Source of the DNA: Phycisphaerae bacterium
Lineage (GTDB): Bacteria; Planctomycetota; Phycisphaerae; Sedimentisphaerales; Anaerobacaceae
Assembly (NCBI GenBank): GCA_016782865.1
Contig: JADHXR010000014.1
Location: 1 to 64,000, forward strand
Length of the DNA: 64,000 nt
Direction of reading: 5' to 3'
Below, piece after piece: positions 1 through 9,502 of this stretch. Every line of letters begins with the position of its first letter. The stretch's first letter is position 1. The notes under the pieces were generated by a model that was given only the letters and a program-made list of their open reading frames with translations, was not told where the DNA came from and ran no database searches. The position numbers were made by a program, and so were the translations under genes.

Positions 1-54
1 TCCTGCCGTGTAGGTCGTAAAATCAGCTTCGGATTTCAGGTCTGCATGTGACAC

Positions 55-2124
55 TCAATAAGACTTTTGAGAGAGCCAGCAGACATTTCCCGTCGTATCC
101 CTGACGTGTAGTGGGTAAAATCGGCTTTGAATTTGGGACTTGAAGGCGCGCCCGTGCGTGCCGATCAGCACGTGGAGATAGCCTTTACTGTCGATGGTTA
201 TGCATGGTGAATTATGCACGTCGTTGGCCGGGGGGCCGTACCCGACAAGTGCAGGCGATCCGAGTTGGCCGGCTGAACGGTTGTATGTCGCCACGAACGT
301 AGGTACGCCGGGCGCTTTGGCCTCAGGAAGCGTCGCTTCGCCCCAGGTGATATGAACCTTATCTTCGCGCGATACGATCGTAGAGGGTATTCCCGAATGA
401 GCGGAAAGGCCGATACACTTCTTCGAGATGGCTTGCGCCTCGCCCATGACGATCGAGCCGTCAGGTTTCTTGGCCGGCAGTATCAAATCGAGGTCATTGA
501 TGCGACGCCATATCAATTTCGGATTGCTCGCCGTCTGATGGAAACGCGCCACCGGAGGCGGTCCGTTTATAATGTTGTGCCCGGAAAACTGCTCGATATC
601 GAAATTGCCCGAACCGGGAACAGGCCATGCGGTAAAGGTCGCACCCTGATCGGCGGAGCACAGAAGAACGGTCGAGCTTCCGTCTCGTCCCAACAAGTAA
701 ACATCGTTGTCGCGGTCGAAAGCTATCTTCGTGCCGAGAGGTAGGATCGGGATGACCCGGTCAGTATCGCCGCGATGTGCCTTGGCTGTTTTGACCCAGG
801 CCCCGCCGCGCAGGGCCAGCACGCCGTCGCCCGAAACGACGAAGGGTCGGTTCTTCATATCGAAATAGACCTGATTGTCCAGAGGGTACTCGGGCAGATA
901 CCCGAACTGCTCGTTTTCGTGTCGATACGGCTCAAGCTTGACAGGCACTTTCAGCGGCGACATCGCCGGAGCGACCCCGCGGCGCAATGTCACCGACGAC
1001 CATGTCGAGAATCCGGTTTCATCGAGAGCGGTCGCCCGGACGTAACATTTCCACTCGTCGCCTTTCGATGGCACTCTGTATTCAAGGGGCACCTGCGCCG
1101 AGGAGTTCGCCTTAAGTTCGACTTCGGTATTCGGCAATTCAGCCGGCCAGGCGGCATCGCCGTCAAACTCCAACGATAATTTCACTCGCTTTGGCGCCGG
1201 GCTGTTGTTGTGTAGAGCAAAGTTGACTCTGCCGGCGCTTGCGGCATCGGCATAGACTTTGCGGCTGTATGGAGTCAGCAGCCACCGGTTCTGATGAAAG
1301 GCAAACCATGAAGATAAATCCGGCGTCCACAAAGAAATATCTTCCCAGGCCTCGCCTCGTTGCCAGCGGGTTACACCGTCAATGTTGATTACGGCCTGAG
1401 CGTCATTCAAATGTAATCGCCACAACTTGGCCCTGCGTGATTTGTCGGCGTCGAAATCATGCCGCGCTTTTCCCTCGGCCGATACGGCAAGCGTCATCAT
1501 CTTCTTGCCGTCGGCGTCATAGACAGGTAATCCATCGACACCTTTTGCCAAACCGCTCACATCAATAGAGAACGCCCTTGCCGGCGGCATGAATCCGACA
1601 TCGCCCTGCCGCCCGGTGTTGCGCAAGACTATGGGCTCTTCGTGTCGCGCATCCTTGTGCCCTCGCGATGTCTCAATCAGGAATCTCGGGCAGTTGCTTT
1701 TGAATCCCCATGAAACATTCTCACCGTAGCGATCTTCAGTGACAGTAATGTTCAATCCATACACGCCGGGCCGCTCGACAGTTGTCCGCAGCAGCGCCCG
1801 TTGTACAGGTCCCGGGCCGCTTCTTGCCGCCCGTCCATCGTCGCCGATCCATGCCTCATCGACCACACTTCGGTCCGGGGCGAAGAGAAGAGCACGCAGG
1901 TGCGTCTTGTTCCCGCGTATATTGAGATCCTGTTTTTCCACCTCGACCCACAATTCACCCACCGAAGCATAGAAATAAACCCCTCCGCATCCGCCAAGCC
2001 GCAAAGTCATTGCATCCTTTTCTGCTGCATACCCTGCGGGACTCACCATCGCAGCCAACAGAAGTAAACCGAACGATATGGTCGTAGTATATTTCTTGCG
2101 TTGTGTGACATTTCGGAATCTCAT
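55..2124 (-). CDS. Secreted protein with C-terminal BNR-4-like propeller segment
   Basis: The 689-aa protein starts at an ATG with a good AAAGGAG site 7 nt upstream and opens with a signal peptide (hydrophobic stretch at residues 15-33, cleavage near AYA/AEK). Residues 45-150 look like a small beta-sandwich and the middle like CARDB-type beta-sandwich repeats. From about residue 430 the text resembles BNR_4 propeller proteins: the segment around 'DVHNSPCITIDSKGYLHV' is the typical conserved block of that family. BNR_4 proteins are exported and often lie beside polysaccharide lyases and sulfatases; no catalytic function is established for this one. The stop comes soon after the conserved block, earlier than I would expect for the family, and the downstream DNA is a diverged copy of the last coding stretch, so the 3' end may be truncated or frameshifted. 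Family call moderate, function unknown. Confidence 0.6.
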   Translation of the reverse strand: MRFRNVTQRKKYTTTISFGLLLLAAMVSPAGYAAEKDAMTLRLGGCGGVYFYASVGELWVEVEKQDLNIRGNKTHLRALLFAPDRSVVDEAWIGDDGRAARSGPGPVQRALLRTTVERPGVYGLNITVTEDRYGENVSWGFKSNCPRFLIETSRGHKDARHEEPIVLRNTGRQGDVGFMPPARAFSIDVSGLAKGVDGLPVYDADGKKMMTLAVSAEGKARHDFDADKSRRAKLWRLHLNDAQAVINIDGVTRWQRGEAWEDISLWTPDLSSWFAFHQNRWLLTPYSRKVYADAASAGRVNFALHNNSPAPKRVKLSLEFDGDAAWPAELPNTEVELKANSSAQVPLEYRVPSKGDEWKCYVRATALDETGFSTWSSVTLRRGVAPAMSPLKVPVKLEPYRHENEQFGYLPEYPLDNQVYFDMKNRPFVVSGDGVLALRGGAWVKTAKAHRGDTDRVIPILPLGTKIAFDRDNDVYLLGRDGSSTVLLCSADQGATFTAWPVPGSGNFDIEQFSGHNIINGPPPVARFHQTASNPKLIWRRINDLDLILPAKKPDGSIVMGEAQAISKKCIGLSAHSGIPSTIVSREDKVHITWGEATLPEAKAPGVPTFVATYNRSAGQLGSPALVGYGPPANDVHNSPCITIDSKGYLHVLIGTHGRAFKSQIQSRFYPLHVRDTTGNVCWLSQKSY

Positions 2125-2328
2125 TGTCGGCTCCTTTCTGAGAATATTGCCCCTGACCGAACACCGGACCGGATCCGGCTGGCCTGATCCAATCTCATAA
2201 TCAGTATATCCCCGCGGGCCCGGCTAAACAAGTCCTTCCAAAGCAGGTTTGTAGCGCTTGTCTGCGCGGGCGCGATATTGTAATATGGGGTGGTTTCAAG
2301 TTTGCCGCTTCGGATACAGGAGTTAAAG

Positions 2329-5300
2329 ATGAAGACCACAAACAATACTGCCGGATGCCCGCTTTTGTACATCATGCTCTTTCTGTCGGTATCGACGGTC
2401 CCGGATCTCAGAGCTTCGGATTGGCCCATGTACCGCGGCGATGCGGCGCGCAGCGGCTACAGCGCCGATCATCTGCCGGCCCGGCTGAAGGTCAACTGGA
2501 TCAGGAAGGCCGGCACCCCTCCGCAGCCGGCGTGGTCCGGGCGAGATACGCGAATGCCGTTCGATCTGGCCTTTCAGCCCGTGGTTTCAGGCGGCCTGGT
2601 CTTCTTTGGCAGTTCCTCCGATTGCACCGTTTATGCGCTCGACGCCAAGACCGGTCGCGAGAAATGGAACTATGTCACGGACGGCCCGGTGCGTTTTGCG
2701 CCCGCGGTTTGGCAGGGACGGCTCTTTGTCGTCAGCGACGACGGGCATCTCTACTGCCTCGCCGCCGGCGACGGAGAGCTGCTGTGGAAAAAACGCGGCG
2801 GACCGAATCCGGATATGGTCCTGGGTAACGACCGTCTGATTTCACGATGGCCGGCGCGCGGCGGGCCGGTCGTCCGCAGCGGCGTTGTCTACTTCGGGGC
2901 GGGGATCTGGCCGTCCGAGGGCATCTACCTGTATGCCGTTGACGCATCCACGGCAAGGACACTGTGGGTCAACGATTCATCCGGCAGTCTGGTTCTCGAA
3001 CAACCGCATGGTGGAAACCGAGCCCGCAGCGGAGTCTCGATACAGGGATACCTTGCCATTGCGGGCAATTCGCTGGCGGTCCCCACGGGGCGGGCCACAC
3101 CGGCGGTTTTCGATGGCGACTCGGGCCGGTTCCGGTATTTTCATCTGATGAAAATGGGCGCCGGATGGGGAAACAGAAAGGGCGCGGGGCCCTTTGTCAC
3201 ATTTATCGACGAGAATCTCTACGTTGTTGAAGACGATATCTTTCAGGCTTCGGACGGGCGCTTCATGGCGCGCGGATTGCCCATGTCTTCGGCCGCAGTC
3301 CTACCTGAGATTCTGGTGTTCACGCGAGGCCATGAAATCAGGGCCATCAAAAAGTCGTCACTGTGGATCGAAGAAAGAAAGGACCCCAACGCTCCTCCTG
3401 TGCGCAAACTGTCGCTCGATGGCATCGCCTGGAGCATCGCCTGTTCGGACCCGGTCGGCGCCTCGGTAGTGCGCGCGAGCGCTTCGAATGAAACGTCGGA
3501 TTGGCCGGCGGCAACGCAAGTGACAAATCCGCCTCTGGTGGTCGCCGGACGCACGATCATAGCCGGTACACTCAACAGCAAGATCGTCACCGCGGACACC
3601 GAGTCGAGGGCCGTTGTCACTACAACCGAACTTGACGGCCTGGCCCTCGCTCTGGCGGTTGCGGATCGAGCCCTTTACGTCGGTACGGACAAGGGCACGA
3701 TCTACTGTTTTGTTCCGGCAGACCGTGACGAGACCGGCCCGCCTGATGACCGGCAGGTGCACCGGGGCCCGTCGCGTTCGGCACCTAACAGAGTCAATAG
3801 ACTGTACCGCAATATGGCCCGAGAGATCATCAGAGCGGCTAGTACACCCAAGGGCTATTGTGTCGATCTTGCGTGCGCCGACGGGAGCCTGGCCCACGCC
3901 CTGGCCAACGCAAGTAAACTCCACATCATCGCCGTCGATGAGAATCCGCGCCAGGTCGCCCTGGCCCGCAGAAGGCTGAGCGAGGCCGGATTGTACGGCA
4001 CGCGGGTGACCGTCCTGCAAAGGGATCCTTCCGGCACAGGCCTGCCGTCGCGCTTCGCAAGACTCGTTGTGTCGGGACGTTCCGTGACCGAAGGCCCGCA
4101 GGCGGCGCCCGCAGAAGAAATGAGGCGGTTGCTCCATCCGTATGGCGGCACGGCACTGATTGGCAAATCCGGCAATATCCGGCGAACCATCGGCCAACCG
4201 CCGGTGGGCGCGGGCGAATGGACACATCAGTATGCCGATGCGGCAAACACCTTGTGCTCGGCCGATGAACTGGCGGCGAGCCCCCTGAAAATGCAGTGGT
4301 TCACTGACTTCGGGGTCCGGATGCCCAGTCGCCACGGACGCGGTCCGGCGCCGTTATGCAAGAACGGAATCATGATCATCGAAGCTCTTGACGGCCTGCT
4401 CGCCGTTGATGCCTATAGCGGGCGACGGCTTTGGCACTACGGCATGGAGAATATTCTCAAGCCTTATGATCAGGAACATCTCGTGGGAACATCGGGCACC
4501 GGAAGCAACATGTGCCTTGGCGACGACAGCGTGTTTGTTCGCCGAGGTGAGCGCTGTCTGCGCATCGGTATGAGTACCGGCAAGCTGATCCGCCAGTACG
4601 CCATGCCGGACAAAGACGGCGTCTGGGGATTTATTGCCTGCGCCGACGGGATTCTATACGGCACCAGCGCCGACCGGACACACGTTGTGCGACAGCTCTT
4701 CAGGGACGTATCAACTATGGAGGATCTGCTGACCCAGTCCCGCAGCTTATTTGCTCTGGACATAAAGACAGGCAAACCCCTCTGGGTTTATGAGGCCGTC
4801 GAATCCATACGCCACAACGCTATCGCCATCTGCGAGGGCAGGGTCTATCTGATAGACAAATCCAAGGAGATCGTGGATCTTCCCGACAAAGGCAAAGACG
4901 AAGACATCGCGAATCCCACAGCCGAACAGCCAGCGCTGTCCCGGCTGGTATGTCTTAACGCCGAGACGGGCGCTGTTCTATGGGAGCAGAGTAGTGACAT
5001 TTACGGAACCGCCCTCGCGGCGAGTTCGAGACACAACGTGCTGCTCATGAGTTATCAGTATGCGCAGCGCTCATACCAACTGCCGTCAGAGAAGGGAGAC
5101 CGGCTCACCGGATTTCGCACAAGCGATGGAAAACGCATGTGGGATACGATGCAGAGCTACATATCGCGCCCCATCATTAATGACTCGACCATCTATACGC
5201 AGCCATACTCCTTCGATCTTCTCACCGGAAAACACAACACGGACTTCGAGCTTAAAGGCCGCCAGCCCGGAGGCTGCGGGCCCATGACGGGGTCCACCAA

Positions 5301-5502
5301 CTTATTGCTCTATCGGTCGGGAACGTTGGGGTACACGGATCTGTCGAGCGGCTCGGCGACCCAAAACTACGGACCCGTGCGCCCCGGATGCTGGATCAAT
5401 GCCATCGTGGCCGGCGGTCTCGTACTGATGCCCGATGCCACCGACCGCTGTACGTGCAGCTATCTCATGAAAGCCTCTATCGCATTAGCTCCGGCAAATT
5501 AA
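2329..5502 (+). CDS. PQQ-like propeller / SAM methyltransferase / PQQ-like propeller fusion
   Basis: A 1057-aa exported protein. I chose the ATG at 2329 because AGGAG lies 6 nt upstream and a signal peptide follows directly (LLYIMLFLSVSTV...). Residues 30-480 form a PQQ/BamB-like beta-propeller ('DWPMYRGDAARSG', repeated 'LYALDAKTGREKW'-type blades). Residues about 485-625 are a class I SAM methyltransferase-like domain with motif I 'VDLACADGSLAHAL' near residue 510 and an acidic motif II 'VDENP'. From about residue 628 a second propeller begins with its own 'WTHQYADAANT' opening. The glycine-rich motif I is degenerate, so methyl transfer is not assured. A methyltransferase fold inside an exported propeller is unexpected, because S-adenosylmethionine is cytosolic. 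The gene stands alone, diverging from the BNR gene. Confidence 0.8.
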   Translation: MKTTNNTAGCPLLYIMLFLSVSTVPDLRASDWPMYRGDAARSGYSADHLPARLKVNWIRKAGTPPQPAWSGRDTRMPFDLAFQPVVSGGLVFFGSSSDCTVYALDAKTGREKWNYVTDGPVRFAPAVWQGRLFVVSDDGHLYCLAAGDGELLWKKRGGPNPDMVLGNDRLISRWPARGGPVVRSGVVYFGAGIWPSEGIYLYAVDASTARTLWVNDSSGSLVLEQPHGGNRARSGVSIQGYLAIAGNSLAVPTGRATPAVFDGDSGRFRYFHLMKMGAGWGNRKGAGPFVTFIDENLYVVEDDIFQASDGRFMARGLPMSSAAVLPEILVFTRGHEIRAIKKSSLWIEERKDPNAPPVRKLSLDGIAWSIACSDPVGASVVRASASNETSDWPAATQVTNPPLVVAGRTIIAGTLNSKIVTADTESRAVVTTTELDGLALALAVADRALYVGTDKGTIYCFVPADRDETGPPDDRQVHRGPSRSAPNRVNRLYRNMAREIIRAASTPKGYCVDLACADGSLAHALANASKLHIIAVDENPRQVALARRRLSEAGLYGTRVTVLQRDPSGTGLPSRFARLVVSGRSVTEGPQAAPAEEMRRLLHPYGGTALIGKSGNIRRTIGQPPVGAGEWTHQYADAANTLCSADELAASPLKMQWFTDFGVRMPSRHGRGPAPLCKNGIMIIEALDGLLAVDAYSGRRLWHYGMENILKPYDQEHLVGTSGTGSNMCLGDDSVFVRRGERCLRIGMSTGKLIRQYAMPDKDGVWGFIACADGILYGTSADRTHVVRQLFRDVSTMEDLLTQSRSLFALDIKTGKPLWVYEAVESIRHNAIAICEGRVYLIDKSKEIVDLPDKGKDEDIANPTAEQPALSRLVCLNAETGAVLWEQSSDIYGTALAASSRHNVLLMSYQYAQRSYQLPSEKGDRLTGFRTSDGKRMWDTMQSYISRPIINDSTIYTQPYSFDLLTGKHNTDFELKGRQPGGCGPMTGSTNLLLYRSGTLGYTDLSSGSATQNYGPVRPGCWINAIVAGGLVLMPDATDRCTCSYLMKASIALAPAN

Positions 5503-5515
5503 AGGATAGCGTGAC

Positions 5516-6856
5516 TTATTTGATCACACCCTTAACTTTGTCGTAGCTCACGCCACGGCCGGACTTCGGATACGAATCGAGCGCCGCCTGGAGTTTTTCC
5601 CGGGCAAGCCTCGCCTGCTCGTCGCAGTTGCTCCGAGCTATTACGCTTCGTTCCAGCACATCGGCAACGGTATCGTACAGATCGCCGTTGTCGTAGAGTT
5701 TATATCGCTTGTCGCGGGCGTAGCGTACCTCCCAGTGGTTGTACATGTCGTCGAACTTCTTGGCGTAGGGTCTCGGGAAATAATAGCCGTAGATCCACTC
5801 GCGCTTCACGCCTTTGCCCCCGCGACACTGCGGCCAGAAGCTCCAGCCGTCACCATCGGTGATTTTCTTCGGTCTCAGTCCCGCCGCTTCGACCATAGTC
5901 GGGAAGAAATCCGAGAAGCAGATGAGGTCGTCATTGACCTGCCCGGCGCCGATCCTCCCTGGCCAGTTGGCAATCAGCGGCACGTGCGTGCCGTAGTCAT
6001 GCGTGTAACCCTTGCCGCCGCGAATTTGCCGGCCCTTGAATTGCGATGTCAGCGTGCTGTTGGTCCCGTTGTCACCGGTAAAAATCACCAGGGTCTTTTC
6101 TCGAAGGCCATTCGTATCGAGCGCATCGACAATCCGCCCGACGCACTTATCCATGTAGTTGACCATGTCGATAAAGTTCTTCTTCTTGTCCGTTTCATTG
6201 CGGTCGGCGCTGTCGGGAGTCGGTGGAAAGGGACTGTGCACGAGATTCATGGGAAAATAAGCAAGGAACGGCCTGTCCTTGTTCGTTTCAATAAAGTCGA
6301 TCAGAAAGTCAGTAAGGACATCCGGCCCGTACGTTCCTTTCGCAAGCTTCATGATCTTTTCATTGCGCTTGAACGAGGGGTCCCAGTAGCGCTGGCGAGT
6401 GGTGCCGGGAATATTCCAGAGACAGTATGTATCGAAGCCCGCCTCCGTCGGAGAGATACCGTCATCGCCTTTCTGCAACTGCCACTTGCCCGCGGCGGCG
6501 GTCGCATAACCGAACTTCTTGAAGTAGTTAGCAAACGTTGGCTCTCCCCTGGGATATATGCCGAAATCCTGATAATTGAACACGTTGGATTTGCCGCTCA
6601 TCAGATTGACGCGGCTCGGCGTGCAGAGCGGAGTCGAGTGACAATTCTCGAACCGGATGCCCCCGGCCGCGAGGGCGTCAAGGCGGGGCGTCGAGTACTC
6701 ACGACTGCCGTAACTGCTGAAGCATTCGAAGCCAACATCATCGGCCATGATAAGCACAACATTCGGCGCCGAAGGCGCCGCGGCACGAGTCGAGGACAAC
6801 GCAGACGCCGAGACTGCGCCGGCTATTATAGATTTAAGGAAGTCTCTGCGGTTCAC
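5516..6856 (-). CDS. Tat-exported S1 family sulfatase
   Basis: A 446-aa sulfatase, complete for the family. The N-terminus 'MNRRDFLKSIIAGAVSASA' is a twin-arginine signal. Metal ligands are visible in 'VVLIMADDVGFECF' and the formylglycine signature is 'CTPSR' near residue 78, where the Cys would be oxidised to formylglycine. 'AAAGKWQLQKG' and 'VIFTGDNGTNS' are the later active-site blocks. It hydrolyses sulfate esters, probably of a glycan, in the periplasm. Maturation would need an anaerobic sulfatase maturase or a formylglycine-generating enzyme; neither is convincingly present in this window. It converges on the PQQ fusion gene with 13 nt between the stop codons. The substrate cannot be told from sequence. 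Confidence 0.93.
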   Translation of the reverse strand: MNRRDFLKSIIAGAVSASALSSTRAAAPSAPNVVLIMADDVGFECFSSYGSREYSTPRLDALAAGGIRFENCHSTPLCTPSRVNLMSGKSNVFNYQDFGIYPRGEPTFANYFKKFGYATAAAGKWQLQKGDDGISPTEAGFDTYCLWNIPGTTRQRYWDPSFKRNEKIMKLAKGTYGPDVLTDFLIDFIETNKDRPFLAYFPMNLVHSPFPPTPDSADRNETDKKKNFIDMVNYMDKCVGRIVDALDTNGLREKTLVIFTGDNGTNSTLTSQFKGRQIRGGKGYTHDYGTHVPLIANWPGRIGAGQVNDDLICFSDFFPTMVEAAGLRPKKITDGDGWSFWPQCRGGKGVKREWIYGYYFPRPYAKKFDDMYNHWEVRYARDKRYKLYDNGDLYDTVADVLERSVIARSNCDEQARLAREKLQAALDSYPKSGRGVSYDKVKGVIK

Positions 6857-7135
6857 TGCTGTAACCTTTCTTTCTATCTATCTTTTGGGGTGATCTATGC
6901 ATACGCTCCAAGTCCACCCATTATTCGAGCGTTGACCGAACTATGCGGACAACAATGATTATAGTCAATCCGCCGGCGATTCACAATGTATCTCGTATGG
7001 TCAATGCAGGGGCGGACGAAGGCGGCCCCAAGTTGAGCATTGTTATCGCTTGTGCCATGAGTGCACCAACAGTACAATTGCACGAATCAGTTTGGCAGGT
7101 CCTTTGCAGGCAACAAGCACGGAAAGGTATTTGAT

Positions 7136-8107
7136 ATGAAATTTCGAAGACTTGGGCGCACGAATTGGCAAATCAGCGAGATCGGATACGGCATGTGGGG
7201 CATGGGAGGCTGGACCGGCTCCGACGATGACGAGTCTCTGCGCAGCCTGCAACAGGCAGTCGATCTCGGATGCAATTTCTTCGACACGGCCTGGGGATAC
7301 GGCGCGGGCAAAAGCGAGAGTCTGCTCGGCAAGCTGGTCAGGGCCAACAGCGACAAGAAGCTCTATACCGCGACAAAAATGCCTCCCAAGAATATGAAGT
7401 GGCCGAGCAAACGCGAATATACGTTGGAAGATTGTTTTCCTGGTGATCATATCCAGCGGTATGTCGCGAAGAGTCTCAAGAACGCCGGGCTGGATTCCTT
7501 CGATTTGATGCAGTTCCATACATGGGAAGATTCGTGGCTCAAGGACGATCGGTGGTTCGCAAATATGACCGACCTCAAGGCCCAGGGGCTGTTTCATGCG
7601 ATTGGGATCAGCATGAATCGCTGGGAGCCCTGGAACGGAGTCAAGGCGGTCGAGAGCGGATTGATCGATGCTGTGCAAGTGATATACAACATCTTCGATC
7701 AGAATCCCAAATGCGAACTCTTCGGCGCCTGCCGCGAGCACAACGTAGGAGTTATCGCGCGTGTGCCGTTCGATGAAGGAACATTGACAGGGACGCTGAC
7801 AAAGGAGAGCCGGTGGCCGCGTGGAGATTGGCGCAACACGTATTTCGTCCCTGAGAATCTGAACTCGAGCGTAGAACATGCCGAGAAGCTCAAGCCGCTG
7901 GTTCCCGATGGCATGACGATGGCGCAGATGGCGCTGCGTTTCATTCTTGGCGAACCAACCGTAAGCACGATAATCCCCGGGATGCGCAAGGCCGGCCACG
8001 TCGAGATGAACATCGCCACGAGTGACGCAGGACCGTTGGATGCTGCCCTGATGAGTGAGCTGGCCAAACACCGCTGGGATCGAGAACCGACAGCGTGGTC
8101 GCAGTGA
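7136..8107 (+). CDS. Aldo/keto reductase
   Basis: A 323-aa cytosolic AKR. The ATG at 7136 is preferred over a longer in-frame start because GGAAAGG lies 8 nt upstream and the family N-terminus 'MKFRRLGRTNWQISEIGYG' begins there. The catalytic tetrad is visible: Asp in 'FFDTAWGYG', Tyr in the same block, Lys in 'YTATKM' and His in 'LMQFHTWED'. The C-terminal NADP-binding text 'STIIPGMRKAGHVEMN' is also typical. It reduces a carbonyl or sugar with NADPH, or runs the reverse reaction. Planctomycetes often carry such AKRs near sulfatases and oxidoreductases, which suggests a role in sugar catabolism, but no substrate can be assigned. Confidence 0.9.
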   Translation: MKFRRLGRTNWQISEIGYGMWGMGGWTGSDDDESLRSLQQAVDLGCNFFDTAWGYGAGKSESLLGKLVRANSDKKLYTATKMPPKNMKWPSKREYTLEDCFPGDHIQRYVAKSLKNAGLDSFDLMQFHTWEDSWLKDDRWFANMTDLKAQGLFHAIGISMNRWEPWNGVKAVESGLIDAVQVIYNIFDQNPKCELFGACREHNVGVIARVPFDEGTLTGTLTKESRWPRGDWRNTYFVPENLNSSVEHAEKLKPLVPDGMTMAQMALRFILGEPTVSTIIPGMRKAGHVEMNIATSDAGPLDAALMSELAKHRWDREPTAWSQ

Positions 8108-8125
8108 TTGTCCGAACCCGGACAA
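8108..8125 (+). terminator. Short hairpin directly after the aldo/keto reductase stop
   Basis: TTGTCCG and CGGACAA pair perfectly across a 4-nt loop, starting one base after the stop codon. There is no T-tract, so this is a weak candidate for an intrinsic terminator or 3'-end stabiliser. Confidence 0.3.
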
Positions 8126-8232
8126 ATTGCCCTTGTCAAGCCAAAATGTTGTCTGTCAGCCCAACTCCGGACAGCCTGCGAGATTAAGAACTGACCGGCC
8201 TCACAAGCCACACCATCCTGTGAAACCCGGTG

Positions 8233-8832
8233 TCAGTCCGTGTCTTTGCGTTCCATAAACCGATTGAACTTCGCATTGAGAACGAATACATAGTCACAAA
8301 TTGCCTGTGCAAAATCCAAGAGGTCTTTGGCGTCTTCTTTTGTGATTACATCTTCTGAGGCATGGGCACCAATGTTTCTATGTTTTCTCAATTCCTCTCC
8401 CCATTCATAGAGTCTGTCATCAATGATTCCTCCTTCCTTCAGCTCCTTTAAGCCGCCGGCGAGACGCCAGTCCTTTGTTGAATGATGTTGACATACGCCT
8501 TCCAATGTTCTGCCAGCCATGACTACACATGAATTATAGACTTTTGCTTTGTAGCACATTCTGGCCTCAATCAGGGAGTTTCTGGCGATGGCGGGTATTT
8601 CCCAGGCGATATGACTCTCTTGTTGCGGCCACAAGCGTGTCAATTCCGACCACTCCGCTATGTCGGGCCCGGTCTGCTCCCAGTCTGAGCCCCCCAGGAG
8701 AGCATTGGAACAAACGGGACATTTCAGAAGAACAGCTTTGAAAGGAGGACCCTCTTCAGGGTGGCAATATTCATGTTCGCCTTTTACTTCTCCGTCAACT
8801 TTGGCTTCACAATATGGGCACTCGATTATCAT
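8233..8832 (-). CDS. Zinc-ribbon DUF4145 protein
   Basis: A 199-aa protein. The N-terminus carries a zinc ribbon with two CxxC knuckles ('CPYCEA' at residues 5-8 and 'CPVC' at about 38-41). The C-terminal half matches the DUF4145 helical domain ('AIARNSLIEARMCYKAK', 'AGRTLEGVCQ', 'LRKHRNIGAHASED'). The 'RN.GAH' block is the family hallmark and resembles HEPN-type helical bundles. DUF4145 proteins often sit near restriction or other defence genes; no function is established here. The next minus-strand gene upstream is a second, diverged member of the same family, so this is a tandem pair. Family call firm, role unknown. Confidence 0.8.
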   Translation of the reverse strand: MIIECPYCEAKVDGEVKGEHEYCHPEEGPPFKAVLLKCPVCSNALLGGSDWEQTGPDIAEWSELTRLWPQQESHIAWEIPAIARNSLIEARMCYKAKVYNSCVVMAGRTLEGVCQHHSTKDWRLAGGLKELKEGGIIDDRLYEWGEELRKHRNIGAHASEDVITKEDAKDLLDFAQAICDYVFVLNAKFNRFMERKDTD

Positions 8833-8859
8833 TCAATTCTCCCTCAACATGAGAAGTGT

Positions 8860-9502
8860 TCAGCTCTTGGAACCAGAATCACCAATACCACGTGACACCT
8901 TCGTTGGAAGCACAAACAAATATTCGGCAAAAGCAATCGCAAAAGCGAATGCCAGTTTGGCATCCTTTTCATCGGGTAACTTGGCGTCTTTGTTTGCGTG
9001 CCTTTGATCGTTTGCATCCAGTCTGATCTGATGAGCCCACTTAGCCATTTCGCCAGTGATTAAATGGTGTTCTGCTGCTTTACCTATACGTGCGTATAAG
9101 GACCCGTCAGTATATCCTTTTTCCTTCAGCATAGCATCGACTGCACTTGCACAGAGCATAATCGCTCCGGCAGGTGCATGAAGGGAGGCTTGGGCCTGTT
9201 GTAAGAATTCACGTGGTTTCTCTGTGATATCGTCACTAATTACTACGATGTTCGGGTAAATCTCACTGATGCAATGTGTGCGAGGATTATTGTCTTTTGG
9301 AAGTGCTCTGGGGGCCGAAGCAGTAACGACCCCACCACAGGAATTACACTTGTAGACACCCCACCATCGCTCATTACTCCCTGCGTGGTTCCTTGTGGTA
9401 ATGAATTCACTGCCCCCCCTCTTTCACCAACGTAGGATGTGCCTTACCACAGTGAGGGCAAGAACTCATTTCTAAAACACTGCTCAAAAATATCGCACGC
9501 AT
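8860..9502 (-). pseudogene. Second DUF4145 zinc-ribbon gene, frameshifted at a G7 run
   Basis: Reading from the ATG at 9502 (GAGGA about 9 nt upstream) gives a zinc-ribbon start, 'SSCPHCGKAHP', then a stop just after a run of seven G (C on the plus strand) at 9413-9419. Removing one G restores a continuous frame through 'VYKCNSCGGVV' and into 'IMLCASAVDAMLKEKGY' and 'IRLDANDQRHANKD', which is DUF4145. The repaired protein would be about 213 aa. The lesion is a single homopolymer base, so a sequencing or assembly error and a phase-variable tract are both possible. It is a diverged paralogue of the neighbour at 8233-8832. Confidence 0.75.

Noticed and set aside
3358-4335. 325-codon minus-strand frame opposite the PQQ-methyltransferase gene
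   Set aside because: It is the antisense shadow of a well-supported gene, with no domain and no ribosome site.
5735-6958. 407-codon plus-strand frame opposite the first sulfatase
   Set aside because: Antisense of the sulfatase; composition is typical of a shadow frame in a GC-rich gene.
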